Shown one piece after another: positions 51,401 to 60,621 of a stretch of DNA of 64,000 bases (position 1 is its first letter; each line of letters opens with the position of its first letter). The DNA is from Alkalispirillum mobile (lineage in GTDB: Bacteria; Pseudomonadota; Gammaproteobacteria; Nitrococcales; Halorhodospiraceae): assembly GCF_003664325.1 (NCBI RefSeq), contig NZ_RCDA01000001.1, positions 1,552,866-1,616,865 of the forward strand, read 5' to 3'. Made by a program: the position numbers and the translations under genes. The notes under the pieces were generated by a model that was given only the letters and a program-made list of their open reading frames with translations, had not been told where the DNA came from and did no database searches.

Positions 51401-52747
51401 GTGGGAGAGGCGCTTAAACTACTCATCGTCGAGGACGACCAGGGTCTGCAAAGCCAACTGCGGTGGTGTTTCGAAGGGTACGAGGTACTTGAGGCCAAGG
51501 ACCGAAGCAGCGCCATGGCGCAGGTCCGGCGGCACCTGCCGCAGCTGGTCACGCTGGACCTGGGGCTCCCGCCCGACCCGGCCAATGCCTCCGAGGGCCT
51601 GGCCGTACTGGAGGAGATCCTGGCCGTGTCGCCAGAGACCAAGGTGGTCGTAGTGACCGGCAACGACGAGCGCCGACACGCCCTGCAGGCCGTCTCCCTG
51701 GGGGCCTACGACTTTTACATCAAGCCGGTGGACGCGGACGTGCTACGCCTGATCGTCGATCGCGCCGCACGGCTCTACGAGCTGGAACAGGAGAATCGCC
51801 AGCTGGCGCAAGGCAATGACTCGCCGCTCAACGGCGTCATCACCATGGACCCCGGCATGCTGAAGGTCTGCCGCATGGTGGAGCGGGTGGCCCCCGCCGA
51901 CGCCACCGTGCTGCTACTGGGCGACAGCGGCACCGGCAAAGAGGTGCTGGCCCGCGCCGTGCACGACCTGAGCCCCCGGGCCAAAGAACGCTTCGTGGCC
52001 ATCAACTGCGCCGCCATCCCGGAAAACCTGCTGGAGAGCGAGCTGTTCGGCTACGAGAAGGGCGCCTTCACCGGCGCCACGCGCCAGACCATCGGCAAGA
52101 TCGAGCACGCGCACAAGGGTACGCTGTTCCTCGACGAGATCGGGGACCTGCCCTTGAGCCTGCAGGCCAAGCTGCTGCGCTTCCTGCAGGAACGCACCGT
52201 GGAACGCCTGGGCGGACGCAACGTGATACCCGTGGACATCCGCGTTATCGGTGCCACCAACCAGGATCTTGGGCAACTCATCCGCACCGGTGACTTCCGG
52301 GAGGATCTTTACTACCGCATCAGCGAGATCAGCATCGACATCCCGCCCCTGCGCGACCGGGCCGGTGATCCCAGCTTGTTGGCACACGCGTTCCTGGACC
52401 GTTTCGCCCAGGAGCAGCGCAAGCCCCGGCGGGGCTTCTCATCGGATGCCCTGTCCGCAATCGAACACTACGACTGGCCAGGCAACGTCCGCGAGATGGA
52501 AAACGTCATCCGCCGGGCCGTGATCATGGCCGACGGCCAGCGCATCACCGCGGATGACCTGGGGCTTGAGCCCCGGGAGGACCCGGAGCAGCTAATCCGC
52601 CTGCGCGAGGCGCGGGATGCGGCGGAACAGGAAACCATCATCAAGGCGATGGGCCGGACCAACGGCAACATCGCCCAGGCCGCTGACATGCTTGGGGTTA
52701 CCCGCCCCACCCTGTACAGCCTTCTCGACAAGTACGGACTGAGGTAA
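51401..52747 (+). CDS. prsR: PEP-CTERM system sigma-54-dependent response regulator PrsR
   Basis: PrsR is an NtrC-type activator. The 448-aa protein has a receiver domain with Glu11-Asp12-Asp13, phospho-acceptor Asp53 and Lys108, and an AAA+ domain with Walker A GDSGTGKE at 174-181. The GAFTGA loop at 221-226 contacts sigma-54, Walker B is TLFLDEIGDLP, and a C-terminal Fis-type helix-turn-helix contains IAQAADMLGVTRPTLYSLL. The GTG at 51401 follows GGAGG; the open frame upstream lies within prsK. It should activate sigma-54 promoters such as the one upstream of the PEP-CTERM gene in this locus. Confidence 0.95.
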   Translation: MGEALKLLIVEDDQGLQSQLRWCFEGYEVLEAKDRSSAMAQVRRHLPQLVTLDLGLPPDPANASEGLAVLEEILAVSPETKVVVVTGNDERRHALQAVSLGAYDFYIKPVDADVLRLIVDRAARLYELEQENRQLAQGNDSPLNGVITMDPGMLKVCRMVERVAPADATVLLLGDSGTGKEVLARAVHDLSPRAKERFVAINCAAIPENLLESELFGYEKGAFTGATRQTIGKIEHAHKGTLFLDEIGDLPLSLQAKLLRFLQERTVERLGGRNVIPVDIRVIGATNQDLGQLIRTGDFREDLYYRISEISIDIPPLRDRAGDPSLLAHAFLDRFAQEQRKPRRGFSSDALSAIEHYDWPGNVREMENVIRRAVIMADGQRITADDLGLEPREDPEQLIRLREARDAAEQETIIKAMGRTNGNIAQAADMLGVTRPTLYSLLDKYGLR

Positions 52748-52752
52748 GCGGC

Positions 52753-55569
52753 ATGACCGCACCGATCATCAAGCACACCCAGAGAAACCCCTTCCGGCGC
52801 GGCGCCCTGGTCGCTGCCCTTGCCTCGGCTGCACTCGCCCTGGGCGCCTGTGACGGCGTCGGGGGCAGTTCTGAAGCAGACCACCTGGAGCGGGCCGCCA
52901 AGCACATGGACGAAGGCAGGTATGACTCGGCGGTCATCGAATACCGTAACGCCCTGCAGCAGAACGCCGATGCCGAAACCCGTGCCCTGCTTGGCCTGGC
53001 CCACAAGCGGCAGGGCCGCCTGGACGACGGCATCAATCACCTGCAGCGGGGTCTGGAGGCGGGCGCCGATACCAAGCGCTACACGCCGCACTTGGCGCGC
53101 GCCCTGTTCCGGGTAGACCGCTGGGGCGATATCGCCGATTTGTCACTGCCGGAGGGGCTGGATGACTCCGAGCGGGCACAGTTACTCGCTTACCAGGCAC
53201 TGGGGCATTTCCAACGCGGCGACAGCGAGGCGGGCACCGAGGCGCTGGACAGCGCCCGGGCACTGGACCCCGACCTGGCCGAAGTGCACCTGGCAGAGGC
53301 TTTCCAGGCGCTGTCGGCCGGTGAAACCGATGCCGCCTGGCAGGCCGTTGAAGCCGCGCTCTCAGCCGATGACTCCCTGGCTGCCGCATGGGGCACCAAG
53401 GGGGATCTCTCGCAATGGCGTGGGGACACCGACGGTGCCCTGGCGGCGTACGGCAAGGCGGTGGAATTGCGCCCGCAGGTCATATCCAACCGCTTCAAGC
53501 GCGCGCTGGTGCTCGTGGAGCAGGGTGATCTAGACAAGGCCCGGGAGGACGCCGACTTCCTGCGGGAAGGTGCGCCCGGCCACCCTGCGGGGCATTACCT
53601 GACCGGGCTGATCCACTACGAACGCGGGGACCGCTCTGCCTCCCGCCCCCACTTCCAGGAAGCCCTCTCGGCCCACCGCAATTACCGGCCCGCCATGCAG
53701 CACCTGGCCTCGGTGCAGCTGAGCGCCGGCAACCTCTCCCAGGCCGAGCACCTGCTGGAGCGCTACCACGCTACCGGCAACGGAACGGCCATGAGCTACC
53801 GGCTCAAGGCGCGCCTGCGGGTGGAACAGGGTCGGCCGGAAGCGGCCCGCGAGGTGCTGGCCGAGGCCCTGGAACGGCAGCCCGAACTGATCACCGGCCT
53901 GGGGGAACAACTCGCCGTGCTGCACATGGAGGCCGGAGACGCCGAGCAGAGCATCCGCACCCTCCGCCAGGCGCTGGTGGCACAACCGGACTCCGTGGAG
54001 CTTCAGGAAATGCTGGGTGTTGCACTCCTGCAGAGCGGGGATGCCGATCAGGGCCTCGCCATGCTCCAGCAGGTCGCGGACACCACCCCGGAGATCGTCC
54101 GGGCCGATATCGTCGTGGCGGTGGGTCACCTGAACGCCGGGCGCTACGAAGAGGCACTGGCCGCCGGGGAACGCATCCGCGAGAAACAACCGGACAGCCC
54201 CAACGGCTACAACTTCATGGCCGCCGCGCTGCTCGGCATGAACGAGATCGACGAGGCCCGCCTGGTCTACCAGGAGGGGATGGCCAAACTGCCCGGCGAC
54301 CCGTCGCTGGGTATGAACTTGGCGATGATGGAGCTCGTCCAGGAAAACCGTGAAGCAGGCATCGCCGCGCTGGAGGCGATCCAGGAGCACAACCCGGGGC
54401 ATGCCCCCTCGGCCATGAGACTGGCGGAGCTCGCGCACCAGGACGGGGACACCGGGGCCAGCACGCGCTGGCTGGAAAAGACCATTGAACACCATCCGCA
54501 GGAGGCCCAGCCCTACCTGTTGCTGGCCCGCCTGCAGCTAGACGGGGGGGCACCGGGAGAAGCCGCGACGACGCTGGAACGGGGCCTGGAACATCATCCG
54601 GAACACCCCCTCATGCTCTTCGCGCTGGGCGACATCCGCGAGCAGCAGGGCGACCACGAGTCGGCGGCAAGCCTGTTCCATGACTTGACGGCGGTGGACG
54701 AAGACAATGCCGAGGCCTACTACCGTCAGGCCCGAAATCTCACCGCCCTGGGGGATAATGACGGCGCGCGTACCGCACTGGAGCGGGCGGTGGAGCTCGA
54801 GCCGGATGACCTGAGCGCCCGGATTGCCCTAGTCCGACTGCTGGCAGCGGACGGCGAGATCGAGGCGGCACGAGCGGCTTTCGAACCACTGGAGACCGGG
54901 GATCACCAGGATCGCCCCGTGGTCAAGGCACAGCGAGGCTGGTTCCACAACGAGGCCGGACGGTACGAGGAAGCTGCCGCGGCATATGGCGAGGCGCTGG
55001 CGAGCGAAACCCGGCGGAGCTGGACGCTTGCCCGTTACCGGGCCCAGTTACAGGCTGATCAGCCCGATGCCGCCAAGCAGACCCTGCAGGATTGGCTGGA
55101 GCGCCACCCCGGTGACGGGGTCGCCCGTCACCTGCTGGCGGCCCGCCTGATGGAAGGCAACCAGACGGACGAGGCCGAGACGCTGTACCGTGAGCAGATA
55201 GAGCAGTACCCGGAGGACTACCTGGCCCTGAACAACCTCGCCTGGCTGCTCCGGGAATCCCGGCCGGAGGAGGCGCTGGGCCTTGCCGAGCAGGCGGCGG
55301 AACTGGCGCCCGAAGCGCCGGAGATCCTGGATACGCTCGGTGTCGTGTTGCTTTACAACTCGCGTCCCGACGAGGCGCGGGAGGTTCTCGAAAAGGCGCA
55401 CGAAATCGCACCGGGCCAGCCGGGTATCCAGTTCAACCTGGCGCGCAGCCTGGAGGCGGCCGGGGATACCGAGCGGGCCAGGGCGGTCCTGGACCGGCTT
55501 CTGGCCGACGAGAGCGACTTCCCCGACCGACAACGGGCCGAGGAGCTGCTGCAGACGCTGGATGGCTGA
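52753..55569 (+). CDS. prsT: PEP-CTERM system TPR-repeat lipoprotein PrsT
   Basis: PrsT is a large periplasmic TPR lipoprotein of 938 aa. A lipobox ALGAC gives Cys33. The rest is almost entirely tetratricopeptide repeats, roughly 20 units, beginning with DHLERAAKHMDEGRYDSAVIEYRNAL. It starts 5 bp after prsR with GAGGTAAGCGGC overlapping the prsR stop. Its role is presumed to be scaffolding of EPS or PEP-CTERM protein assembly; this is not established. Confidence 0.92.
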   Translation: MTAPIIKHTQRNPFRRGALVAALASAALALGACDGVGGSSEADHLERAAKHMDEGRYDSAVIEYRNALQQNADAETRALLGLAHKRQGRLDDGINHLQRGLEAGADTKRYTPHLARALFRVDRWGDIADLSLPEGLDDSERAQLLAYQALGHFQRGDSEAGTEALDSARALDPDLAEVHLAEAFQALSAGETDAAWQAVEAALSADDSLAAAWGTKGDLSQWRGDTDGALAAYGKAVELRPQVISNRFKRALVLVEQGDLDKAREDADFLREGAPGHPAGHYLTGLIHYERGDRSASRPHFQEALSAHRNYRPAMQHLASVQLSAGNLSQAEHLLERYHATGNGTAMSYRLKARLRVEQGRPEAAREVLAEALERQPELITGLGEQLAVLHMEAGDAEQSIRTLRQALVAQPDSVELQEMLGVALLQSGDADQGLAMLQQVADTTPEIVRADIVVAVGHLNAGRYEEALAAGERIREKQPDSPNGYNFMAAALLGMNEIDEARLVYQEGMAKLPGDPSLGMNLAMMELVQENREAGIAALEAIQEHNPGHAPSAMRLAELAHQDGDTGASTRWLEKTIEHHPQEAQPYLLLARLQLDGGAPGEAATTLERGLEHHPEHPLMLFALGDIREQQGDHESAASLFHDLTAVDEDNAEAYYRQARNLTALGDNDGARTALERAVELEPDDLSARIALVRLLAADGEIEAARAAFEPLETGDHQDRPVVKAQRGWFHNEAGRYEEAAAAYGEALASETRRSWTLARYRAQLQADQPDAAKQTLQDWLERHPGDGVARHLLAARLMEGNQTDEAETLYREQIEQYPEDYLALNNLAWLLRESRPEEALGLAEQAAELAPEAPEILDTLGVVLLYNSRPDEAREVLEKAHEIAPGQPGIQFNLARSLEAAGDTERARAVLDRLLADESDFPDRQRAEELLQTLDG

Positions 55570-55578
55570 CACTCACGC

Positions 55579-55621
55579 CCCGGGCCGGCGATGCCTGAAA
55601 TACCCCTGTCGCCGGTCCGGG
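55579..55621 (+). terminator. Hairpin downstream of prsT
   Basis: A 13-bp stem (55579-55591 with 55609-55621, one G-T wobble) and 17-base loop begins nine bases after the prsT stop. There is no T-tract. It probably marks the end of the prs transcript or limits read-through into the separately promoted PEP-CTERM gene. Confidence 0.45.
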
Positions 55622-55751
55622 TGCGCCCCTTCACCAAACTGTCCAGCCGCTTTACACCCCCGCCTGATCCCGGGCGTACAATGACCGAAACGCCACCCCG
55701 AAGAAACTTTTAATCCCTCCATAACAACAAGTTACGTTGCCAAAAAAAACC

Positions 55752-55766
55752 TGGCACCTGATTTGC
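55752..55766 (+). promoter_or_regulatory. Sigma-54 (-24/-12) promoter for the PEP-CTERM gene
   Basis: TGGCACC (55752-55758), four bases, then TTGC (55763-55766) followed by TT matches the RpoN consensus with exact GG-N10-GC spacing. Transcription would begin near 55778, giving a leader of about 76 nt. A CAAC-N7-GTTG dyad about 20 bp upstream could bind an activator. The nearest candidate activator is PrsR, encoded 4 kb upstream and carrying the GAFTGA motif. Confidence 0.85.
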
Positions 55767-55853
55767 TTCTCCTGAGACAGGGTCGGGTGCACCGATCCGG
55801 AAAGACCACCACCCGATCACTCGATCAAGTACCAGGTCACAGGAGACGACATC

Positions 55854-56777
55854 ATGAAAAGGTATACCCGCCTCATGGCAGCAGCCGGGCTTACCGCGGG
55901 ACTGGGTTTGGCAGGGAATCCCGCCGTGGCCAGCCTCTACGAAGACGTGAACATTGAGCACACGCGAGACGGAAACGCCTTCACGACAGAGATCTTCAAC
56001 CAACTGGAATTCCGTTTTCTGGCGGAGACCACTCAATTCGGGGATGGACCGGCTCCCGTGGAGGGAGATACCTTCTCGGATTCCGGCGCGGGCCAGGTAA
56101 GAGACATCTTTGAACCCGGCGGATCAGCTCCCGTATTTGACGCCAACGTCCGGGACAGACTGGGTTTCGTCTGGAATGACCTGACCGGCTCGCTCGGCAG
56201 CTTTACCTCGGGTGCCCCCGGGACGCTCACCACAACGTCGCAGTACGACCCGGGCGCCATCTTCAGTTGGTATTACGGCGATGACGTAATCGACTGGAGC
56301 AACACCAACATGCAAGCCAACCAGGCTTCAGTCACGGATGGCGACAGGGGAAACTTGGTGCAGGTGCTTGAGTTGACTCTGACCGGCGGCTCCGCCGACC
56401 TGACCTTCGAGGATGATGAGGGCGTGGCCGGTGACTTCATCCGCGGTTCTTATCGCTTCGACTTCGAAGTCACGAACGCACTCGCGGGCTTTTGGAAGAT
56501 CGGTGACCTTGATTTCGCTGACTTCCTTGATGAAGACGCGCCGTTCAAGTTCTCCTTGGTCGCCGACGCCAACGCGAATGCCCGCGACCCTGTTATTGAT
56601 GATGACGTCGAGGACGCCCTGTTCGTCACCACGACAGGCGGTACCGGGCAGATCGGGTTCAACCGCGTACCCGAGCCGGGCTCCCTGGCGCTGATGGGCT
56701 CTGGCCTGCTCCTGCTGGCCGGCCTGATCACCCTGGTGGGTCGTCGCAGCCGCGCGGTGGAGCCGACGGCAGCCTGA
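55854..56777 (+). CDS. PEP-CTERM sorting-domain protein
   Basis: This secreted protein (307 aa) has a signal peptide (about residues 1-27, ending AVASLYE), a beta-rich acidic middle of no recognised family, and a C-terminal PEP-CTERM sorting signal. That signal has VPEPGS at 272-277, a hydrophobic segment at about 279-295 and a basic cluster GRRSR at 296-300. It is the expected substrate of an exosortase (XrtA type) that is not encoded in this window. AGGAG precedes the ATG. Base composition is visibly lower in GC than the flanking genes. Such proteins are associated with extracellular polymer and flocs. Confidence 0.93.
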   Translation: MKRYTRLMAAAGLTAGLGLAGNPAVASLYEDVNIEHTRDGNAFTTEIFNQLEFRFLAETTQFGDGPAPVEGDTFSDSGAGQVRDIFEPGGSAPVFDANVRDRLGFVWNDLTGSLGSFTSGAPGTLTTTSQYDPGAIFSWYYGDDVIDWSNTNMQANQASVTDGDRGNLVQVLELTLTGGSADLTFEDDEGVAGDFIRGSYRFDFEVTNALAGFWKIGDLDFADFLDEDAPFKFSLVADANANARDPVIDDDVEDALFVTTTGGTGQIGFNRVPEPGSLALMGSGLLLLAGLITLVGRRSRAVEPTAA

Positions 56778-56815
56778 ACCGACTGAACTACAACAATAAA
56801 GTAAGACCTAGAGAC

Positions 56816-56844
56816 GAGGGCCCCACAATGGGGCCCTCTTTTTT
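56816..56844 (+). terminator. Rho-independent terminator of the PEP-CTERM gene
   Basis: A perfect 9-bp stem GAGGGCCCC (56816-56824) / GGGGCCCTC (56830-56838), loop ACAAT, is followed by six Ts. It lies 38 bp after the PEP-CTERM stop codon and is the clearest intrinsic terminator in the window. Confidence 0.93.
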
Positions 56845-56887
56845 GTCGGCGGCCTCACTTCCTGCGGTCACCTAGAACAGAACGCCG

Positions 56888-59146
56888 TCACCCCACCCTT
56901 CCGGCTGTCATTCGACTGAACAGCACCAACATGGCGGGCAGCACCAACAGGTCGTACAGCAGTGCCGCCGCCAGCCCAAAGGCGGTGAGCAGGCCAAAGC
57001 TCTGGGTGGGCTGGAAGTCCGACAGGCTCACCAGCAGGAACTGTGCGATCAGCACGATGGTGGTCGCGGTAACTGCCCGACCGCTCTGCCTGAAGCTGCG
57101 GGCCACCGCCCAGGCCACTGGGCTCCCGGCACGCCGGCGGCGCAGGTAAGCGTGCAGGATGTGAATGGTGTCGTCCACGGCGATCCCCACCGCCACGCTG
57201 GCAATCATGGCCGTGGCCATGTCCAGCCAGATCCCGAGCAGCCCCATCAGCGAGAAGATCAGCACGATGGGCGTCAGGTTGGGCACCATGCTGGCCGCTG
57301 CCACGGGCACGGAACGCCACATCAGCAGCATCAATACCGACAACAGCCCCACCACCACCAGCAGGCTGTGTAACTGCCCCTGGATCAGTAGCCGCTCCTG
57401 GTCGGCGAACAGCCGGCCCATGCCGGCGATATCCCACTCCAGGTCCGCCGCCGGCTCCGCCTCCAGATGGTCGCGCAGGTCGGCCATCAGCGCGTTGAGC
57501 TCCTGGGCGCCGGTAGCATTCAGGTTGAGCAGCAGCCGGCTGCGGGTGAAGTCGCGATCCACCACGTCCCACAGGTCCTGGCCGTCGTAGATGAACAGGT
57601 ACTGGGCCACCAGTTGCTCGTTGTCGGGTACGGTCCGGTAGTCCGGGTCCTCCTCGTTGAAGGCCCAGTGCATCTCCGCCACCAGGTCAGGGAGTGACAG
57701 GCTGTAGTCCACCTCGGGGCGCGCATCCAGCCAGTCCTGCACCCGTTCGATGGCCTGCAGCCTTTCGGGGGCCATCAGGCTGTCCCAGTCGGGCCCGTCG
57801 AAGACCACCTCCATGGCCATCACGCCGGAGAGCTGCGACTCCACCTGGCGGGTGGCGCGGGTGATCTCGTGGCCCTCGTCGAAGAAGGCGTAAAGGTCGG
57901 TTTCCACCTCCACGTGGCGAATCTGCGGGATGGCCACGACAAACAGCAGCACGGCCGCGCCCACCACCCAGCCGGCCCGGCGGACCGCCAGGTGGGCAGA
58001 CCACCGGAGGAAGCCGTCCAGCTGCCGCATCCCCCGGCGTTGACGCACCCAGGGGCCATGGTCGTAGCGGGCAAGGATCGCCGGCAGCAGGCCCAGCACG
58101 CAGGCCGCTGCCACCAGCACGCCGAAGGCGGAGACCTGGCCAAAGGCCTCGATGGGACGGATGGGGCTGACGCTGAGCGAGGCCAGCCCGGCGGCGGTAG
58201 TCAGCGCCATGAACAGGGTGGGGCGCGCCACCGCCTGCAGGGCTGCCTCGACCCGCGCCCGGCCCTGATACCCCCGCTGGGCGGCGTGCAGCACCGCGTT
58301 GAAGAAGTGCATCATCATAGCCACGGTGAGCGCGGTGAGCAGCGGCGGCATGATGGCGGTGATCAGGGTGAAGGGCTTGCCGGTGAGCACCAGCAGGGCG
58401 AGGGCCGAGCCGGTCACGGCACTGATGGTCGCCGCGGCCAGGCCGACCACCAGCCAGCGCCGAAACAGCCACCAGAGCAGCAGCAGGCCGATCCCCATGG
58501 TGCCCGGCACCAGCAGGGCCAGGTCGCCGATCATGGCACGCAGTTGCGCCACGTCCAGCGCCACATGGCCGGCAACGGCGGTCAGCTCCGCCTCCAGCCC
58601 GTGCTCGGCGATGGACCGGCGCAGCAACTGTTCCAGCTCCAGGCGCTGCAGGCTGTCCTCCAGCACGTGAGGGCGCACCACCAATGCAGTGGCCTCCCCC
58701 GTCTCGGAGATGATCAGGCCCGGAGCGAAGCGGTCGCCCAGGGCCCGGTCCCGCCAACCCTCGGCGTCCAGGCGGCCGAGATCGTCGGCTTCCACCAGCC
58801 GCTCCACCGAGAAGCCATCCTCGGTGGCGCGGATGTGGTCGGTGCTGGTCAGCCCCAGTACCCGTTCCACCCGGTCGTGGCGTTCCAGGTCCTCCACCAG
58901 CCCATGCAACCGGCCGAGGAAGTCGGCCTCGAACAGCTGGGGCCCTTCGAACAGGGCCACCAGCACCTGGTCCTGGGGGAACTCCTCGCGCAGTTCGTTA
59001 TCCAGCACCACGGCCGGGGCATCGGTGGGGAAGTAGGCCTCCGGGGCGTTATCCAGGTTCACCTGCAGCAGCAAAGGCCCGGGGCCGAGCACCAATAAGG
59101 CAAGCGCCGCCAGCGCCAGCCGCGGTCGATCCAGTAACCATCGCAT
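56888..59146 (-). CDS. MMPL/RND-family exporter
   Basis: This 752-aa membrane protein has the RND layout: one N-terminal helix, a large periplasmic loop, a block of about five helices (residues about 210-375), a second periplasmic loop and a final block of about six helices (about 600-745). The GIAVDDTIHILHAYLRRRR segment in the second block corresponds to the proton-relay region of MMPL/HpnN-type exporters. It resembles exporters of lipids, hopanoids or pigments rather than drug pumps, since no membrane-fusion protein is encoded nearby. The ATG at 59146 shares one base with the stop of the barrel gene. It is the last gene of the six-gene operon. Confidence 0.87.
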   Translation of the reverse strand: MRWLLDRPRLALAALALLVLGPGPLLLQVNLDNAPEAYFPTDAPAVVLDNELREEFPQDQVLVALFEGPQLFEADFLGRLHGLVEDLERHDRVERVLGLTSTDHIRATEDGFSVERLVEADDLGRLDAEGWRDRALGDRFAPGLIISETGEATALVVRPHVLEDSLQRLELEQLLRRSIAEHGLEAELTAVAGHVALDVAQLRAMIGDLALLVPGTMGIGLLLLWWLFRRWLVVGLAAATISAVTGSALALLVLTGKPFTLITAIMPPLLTALTVAMMMHFFNAVLHAAQRGYQGRARVEAALQAVARPTLFMALTTAAGLASLSVSPIRPIEAFGQVSAFGVLVAAACVLGLLPAILARYDHGPWVRQRRGMRQLDGFLRWSAHLAVRRAGWVVGAAVLLFVVAIPQIRHVEVETDLYAFFDEGHEITRATRQVESQLSGVMAMEVVFDGPDWDSLMAPERLQAIERVQDWLDARPEVDYSLSLPDLVAEMHWAFNEEDPDYRTVPDNEQLVAQYLFIYDGQDLWDVVDRDFTRSRLLLNLNATGAQELNALMADLRDHLEAEPAADLEWDIAGMGRLFADQERLLIQGQLHSLLVVVGLLSVLMLLMWRSVPVAAASMVPNLTPIVLIFSLMGLLGIWLDMATAMIASVAVGIAVDDTIHILHAYLRRRRAGSPVAWAVARSFRQSGRAVTATTIVLIAQFLLVSLSDFQPTQSFGLLTAFGLAAALLYDLLVLPAMLVLFSRMTAGRVG

Positions 59147-60621
59147 CAGAATTGCCCCCGCCAACCCAGTACCAGAAGCCGGTTATCCCGATAAAAGCCC
59201 GCCGCGGTGTCCTCACGGCCATCCAGCCAGTGCAACCCGACGTAGACTTCATGGGGCTCGTTGCCGGTCCAGGCCAGTTCCGGGTTGACGTAGGCGTCAC
59301 GCCGATCCAGGCCGGCGGAGAAACGCAGCCGGCCCCGCCACTGGTGATCGAGAAAGGGGTTTTCCAGCTCGCCGGTCAGGTAGTACGCCTCACGCGCGTC
59401 CAACACGCCCCCGGCGTCGTGCAGGTGCTGACCGGCCAGTTGCAGGGTGGTACGGAAGTCGCGGTCACCGGGGAAGCCCTCCACGCCCACCACCCAGTCG
59501 AAGCCTTCGACCGTCTCATAGCGCAGGTCGGCGGCCCGGGTGACGGGGACGTCGCTGAGCCAGGCGGCCTCCGCGCGCAGGGTCCAGGCCCCCACCTCGG
59601 TGGCCAGGTCCGCCCCGACGACCCAGCTGCGCGGGTGCTCGGCGTGCAGGGTGGCGCGCTGCGCCGGCGCCGAGCCGGCCGCCAGGGCGGCGCGGGTGGC
59701 ATCGTCCACCCGGTAGTAGGGTTGCGACTGGCGGGCACGTTGCACGGTGAAGGCGTAGTCCACGCCGGCCCCGGAGCGACTGATACGCACCCCGCCACCG
59801 CCGTCCCCGGAGCTGTCATCGTCGATCCGGGCCTGCTGAATGACCGGGACCAGCGCCGGGTCCTCGGGCAGGCCGAACAGCCGCCCCCGCTCCCGGTCCA
59901 CCGGGTGCCAGATGCTGTCCCGATCGGGCAGCTCGGCCTCGCGGAACACCGGCAGGAAGAGCATGTCGATGTCCCAGTCGCCCTGGTAGAGCTCCAGGCG
60001 GACCGCCGGGTTGGTGCGCCGCCGGTCGACCATCTCGTCCAGCGCAAACCGGGTGAAATCCTTGGTGCTCAGCCGGTCGGTGGGCGGAATCTCGTCCACC
60101 CGGCCCCAGAGGACCCGCTGCGTCCCCACGGTGAGCCGCCAGTCCGGTGCCCGGTAGCGCAGCCAGTTCTCGCCGTAATCGGCGTCCAGGCGGGAGACGC
60201 CGGAGCGCTCGCCACCCCCCTGAAGATGGCCATCCAGGCGTGCCCCGAGTCGCACCTCCCAGCCACTCCCCAGGTCACGGCCCATATACGCTTCGGCGGT
60301 GCCGTGGTGGCTGTAATCGGCGGACCGGTCCCCCGCGGTCAGCTGCCCGCCCTCCAGCTGGGCCCGCTCCAGCCGGTAGCGCCAGGGGGAGGGGTCGGCG
60401 TCCGGCCGGTCCTCCGGCTCGGCCGCCGGCTCATCGGGTTCGCCGAAGATCAGGACATCCTCGGCAACGGTGCCAGGTGGCAGGGCAAGGGCGGCGAGCC
60501 CCACGATTAGAGCACACCACCCGCTTGTCGACGCAGGGCGCTCAGGGGCGGTAGTCCGTCTCCCGCGAGGGGTCGGACAAGGCGCGGCTTGTAAAAAGGT
60601 CCCGGGGCAGTCCTTGGTCAT
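59146..60621 (-). CDS. Putative outer-membrane beta-barrel protein
   Basis: I recognise no named family with certainty. The protein (491 aa) has a hydrophobic signal-like segment (CALIVGLAALALPPGTVAE) followed by an acidic Pro-rich stretch. Then come many short alternating amphipathic strands rich in Trp, Tyr and Arg, and it ends in GWRGQF, a terminal Phe typical of outer-membrane barrels. WRLTVGTQRVLWGRVDEIPPTD resembles DUF1302/alginate-export-like porins. The only ATG, at 60621, lies 80 bp inside the LolA-like gene and gives an unusually long n-region; an internal start is possible. Between a LolA-like protein and an MMPL exporter, it may form the outer-membrane exit of an export route. 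Confidence 0.7.
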   Translation of the reverse strand: MTKDCPGTFLQAAPCPTPRGRRTTAPERPASTSGWCALIVGLAALALPPGTVAEDVLIFGEPDEPAAEPEDRPDADPSPWRYRLERAQLEGGQLTAGDRSADYSHHGTAEAYMGRDLGSGWEVRLGARLDGHLQGGGERSGVSRLDADYGENWLRYRAPDWRLTVGTQRVLWGRVDEIPPTDRLSTKDFTRFALDEMVDRRRTNPAVRLELYQGDWDIDMLFLPVFREAELPDRDSIWHPVDRERGRLFGLPEDPALVPVIQQARIDDDSSGDGGGGVRISRSGAGVDYAFTVQRARQSQPYYRVDDATRAALAAGSAPAQRATLHAEHPRSWVVGADLATEVGAWTLRAEAAWLSDVPVTRAADLRYETVEGFDWVVGVEGFPGDRDFRTTLQLAGQHLHDAGGVLDAREAYYLTGELENPFLDHQWRGRLRFSAGLDRRDAYVNPELAWTGNEPHEVYVGLHWLDGREDTAAGFYRDNRLLVLGWRGQF

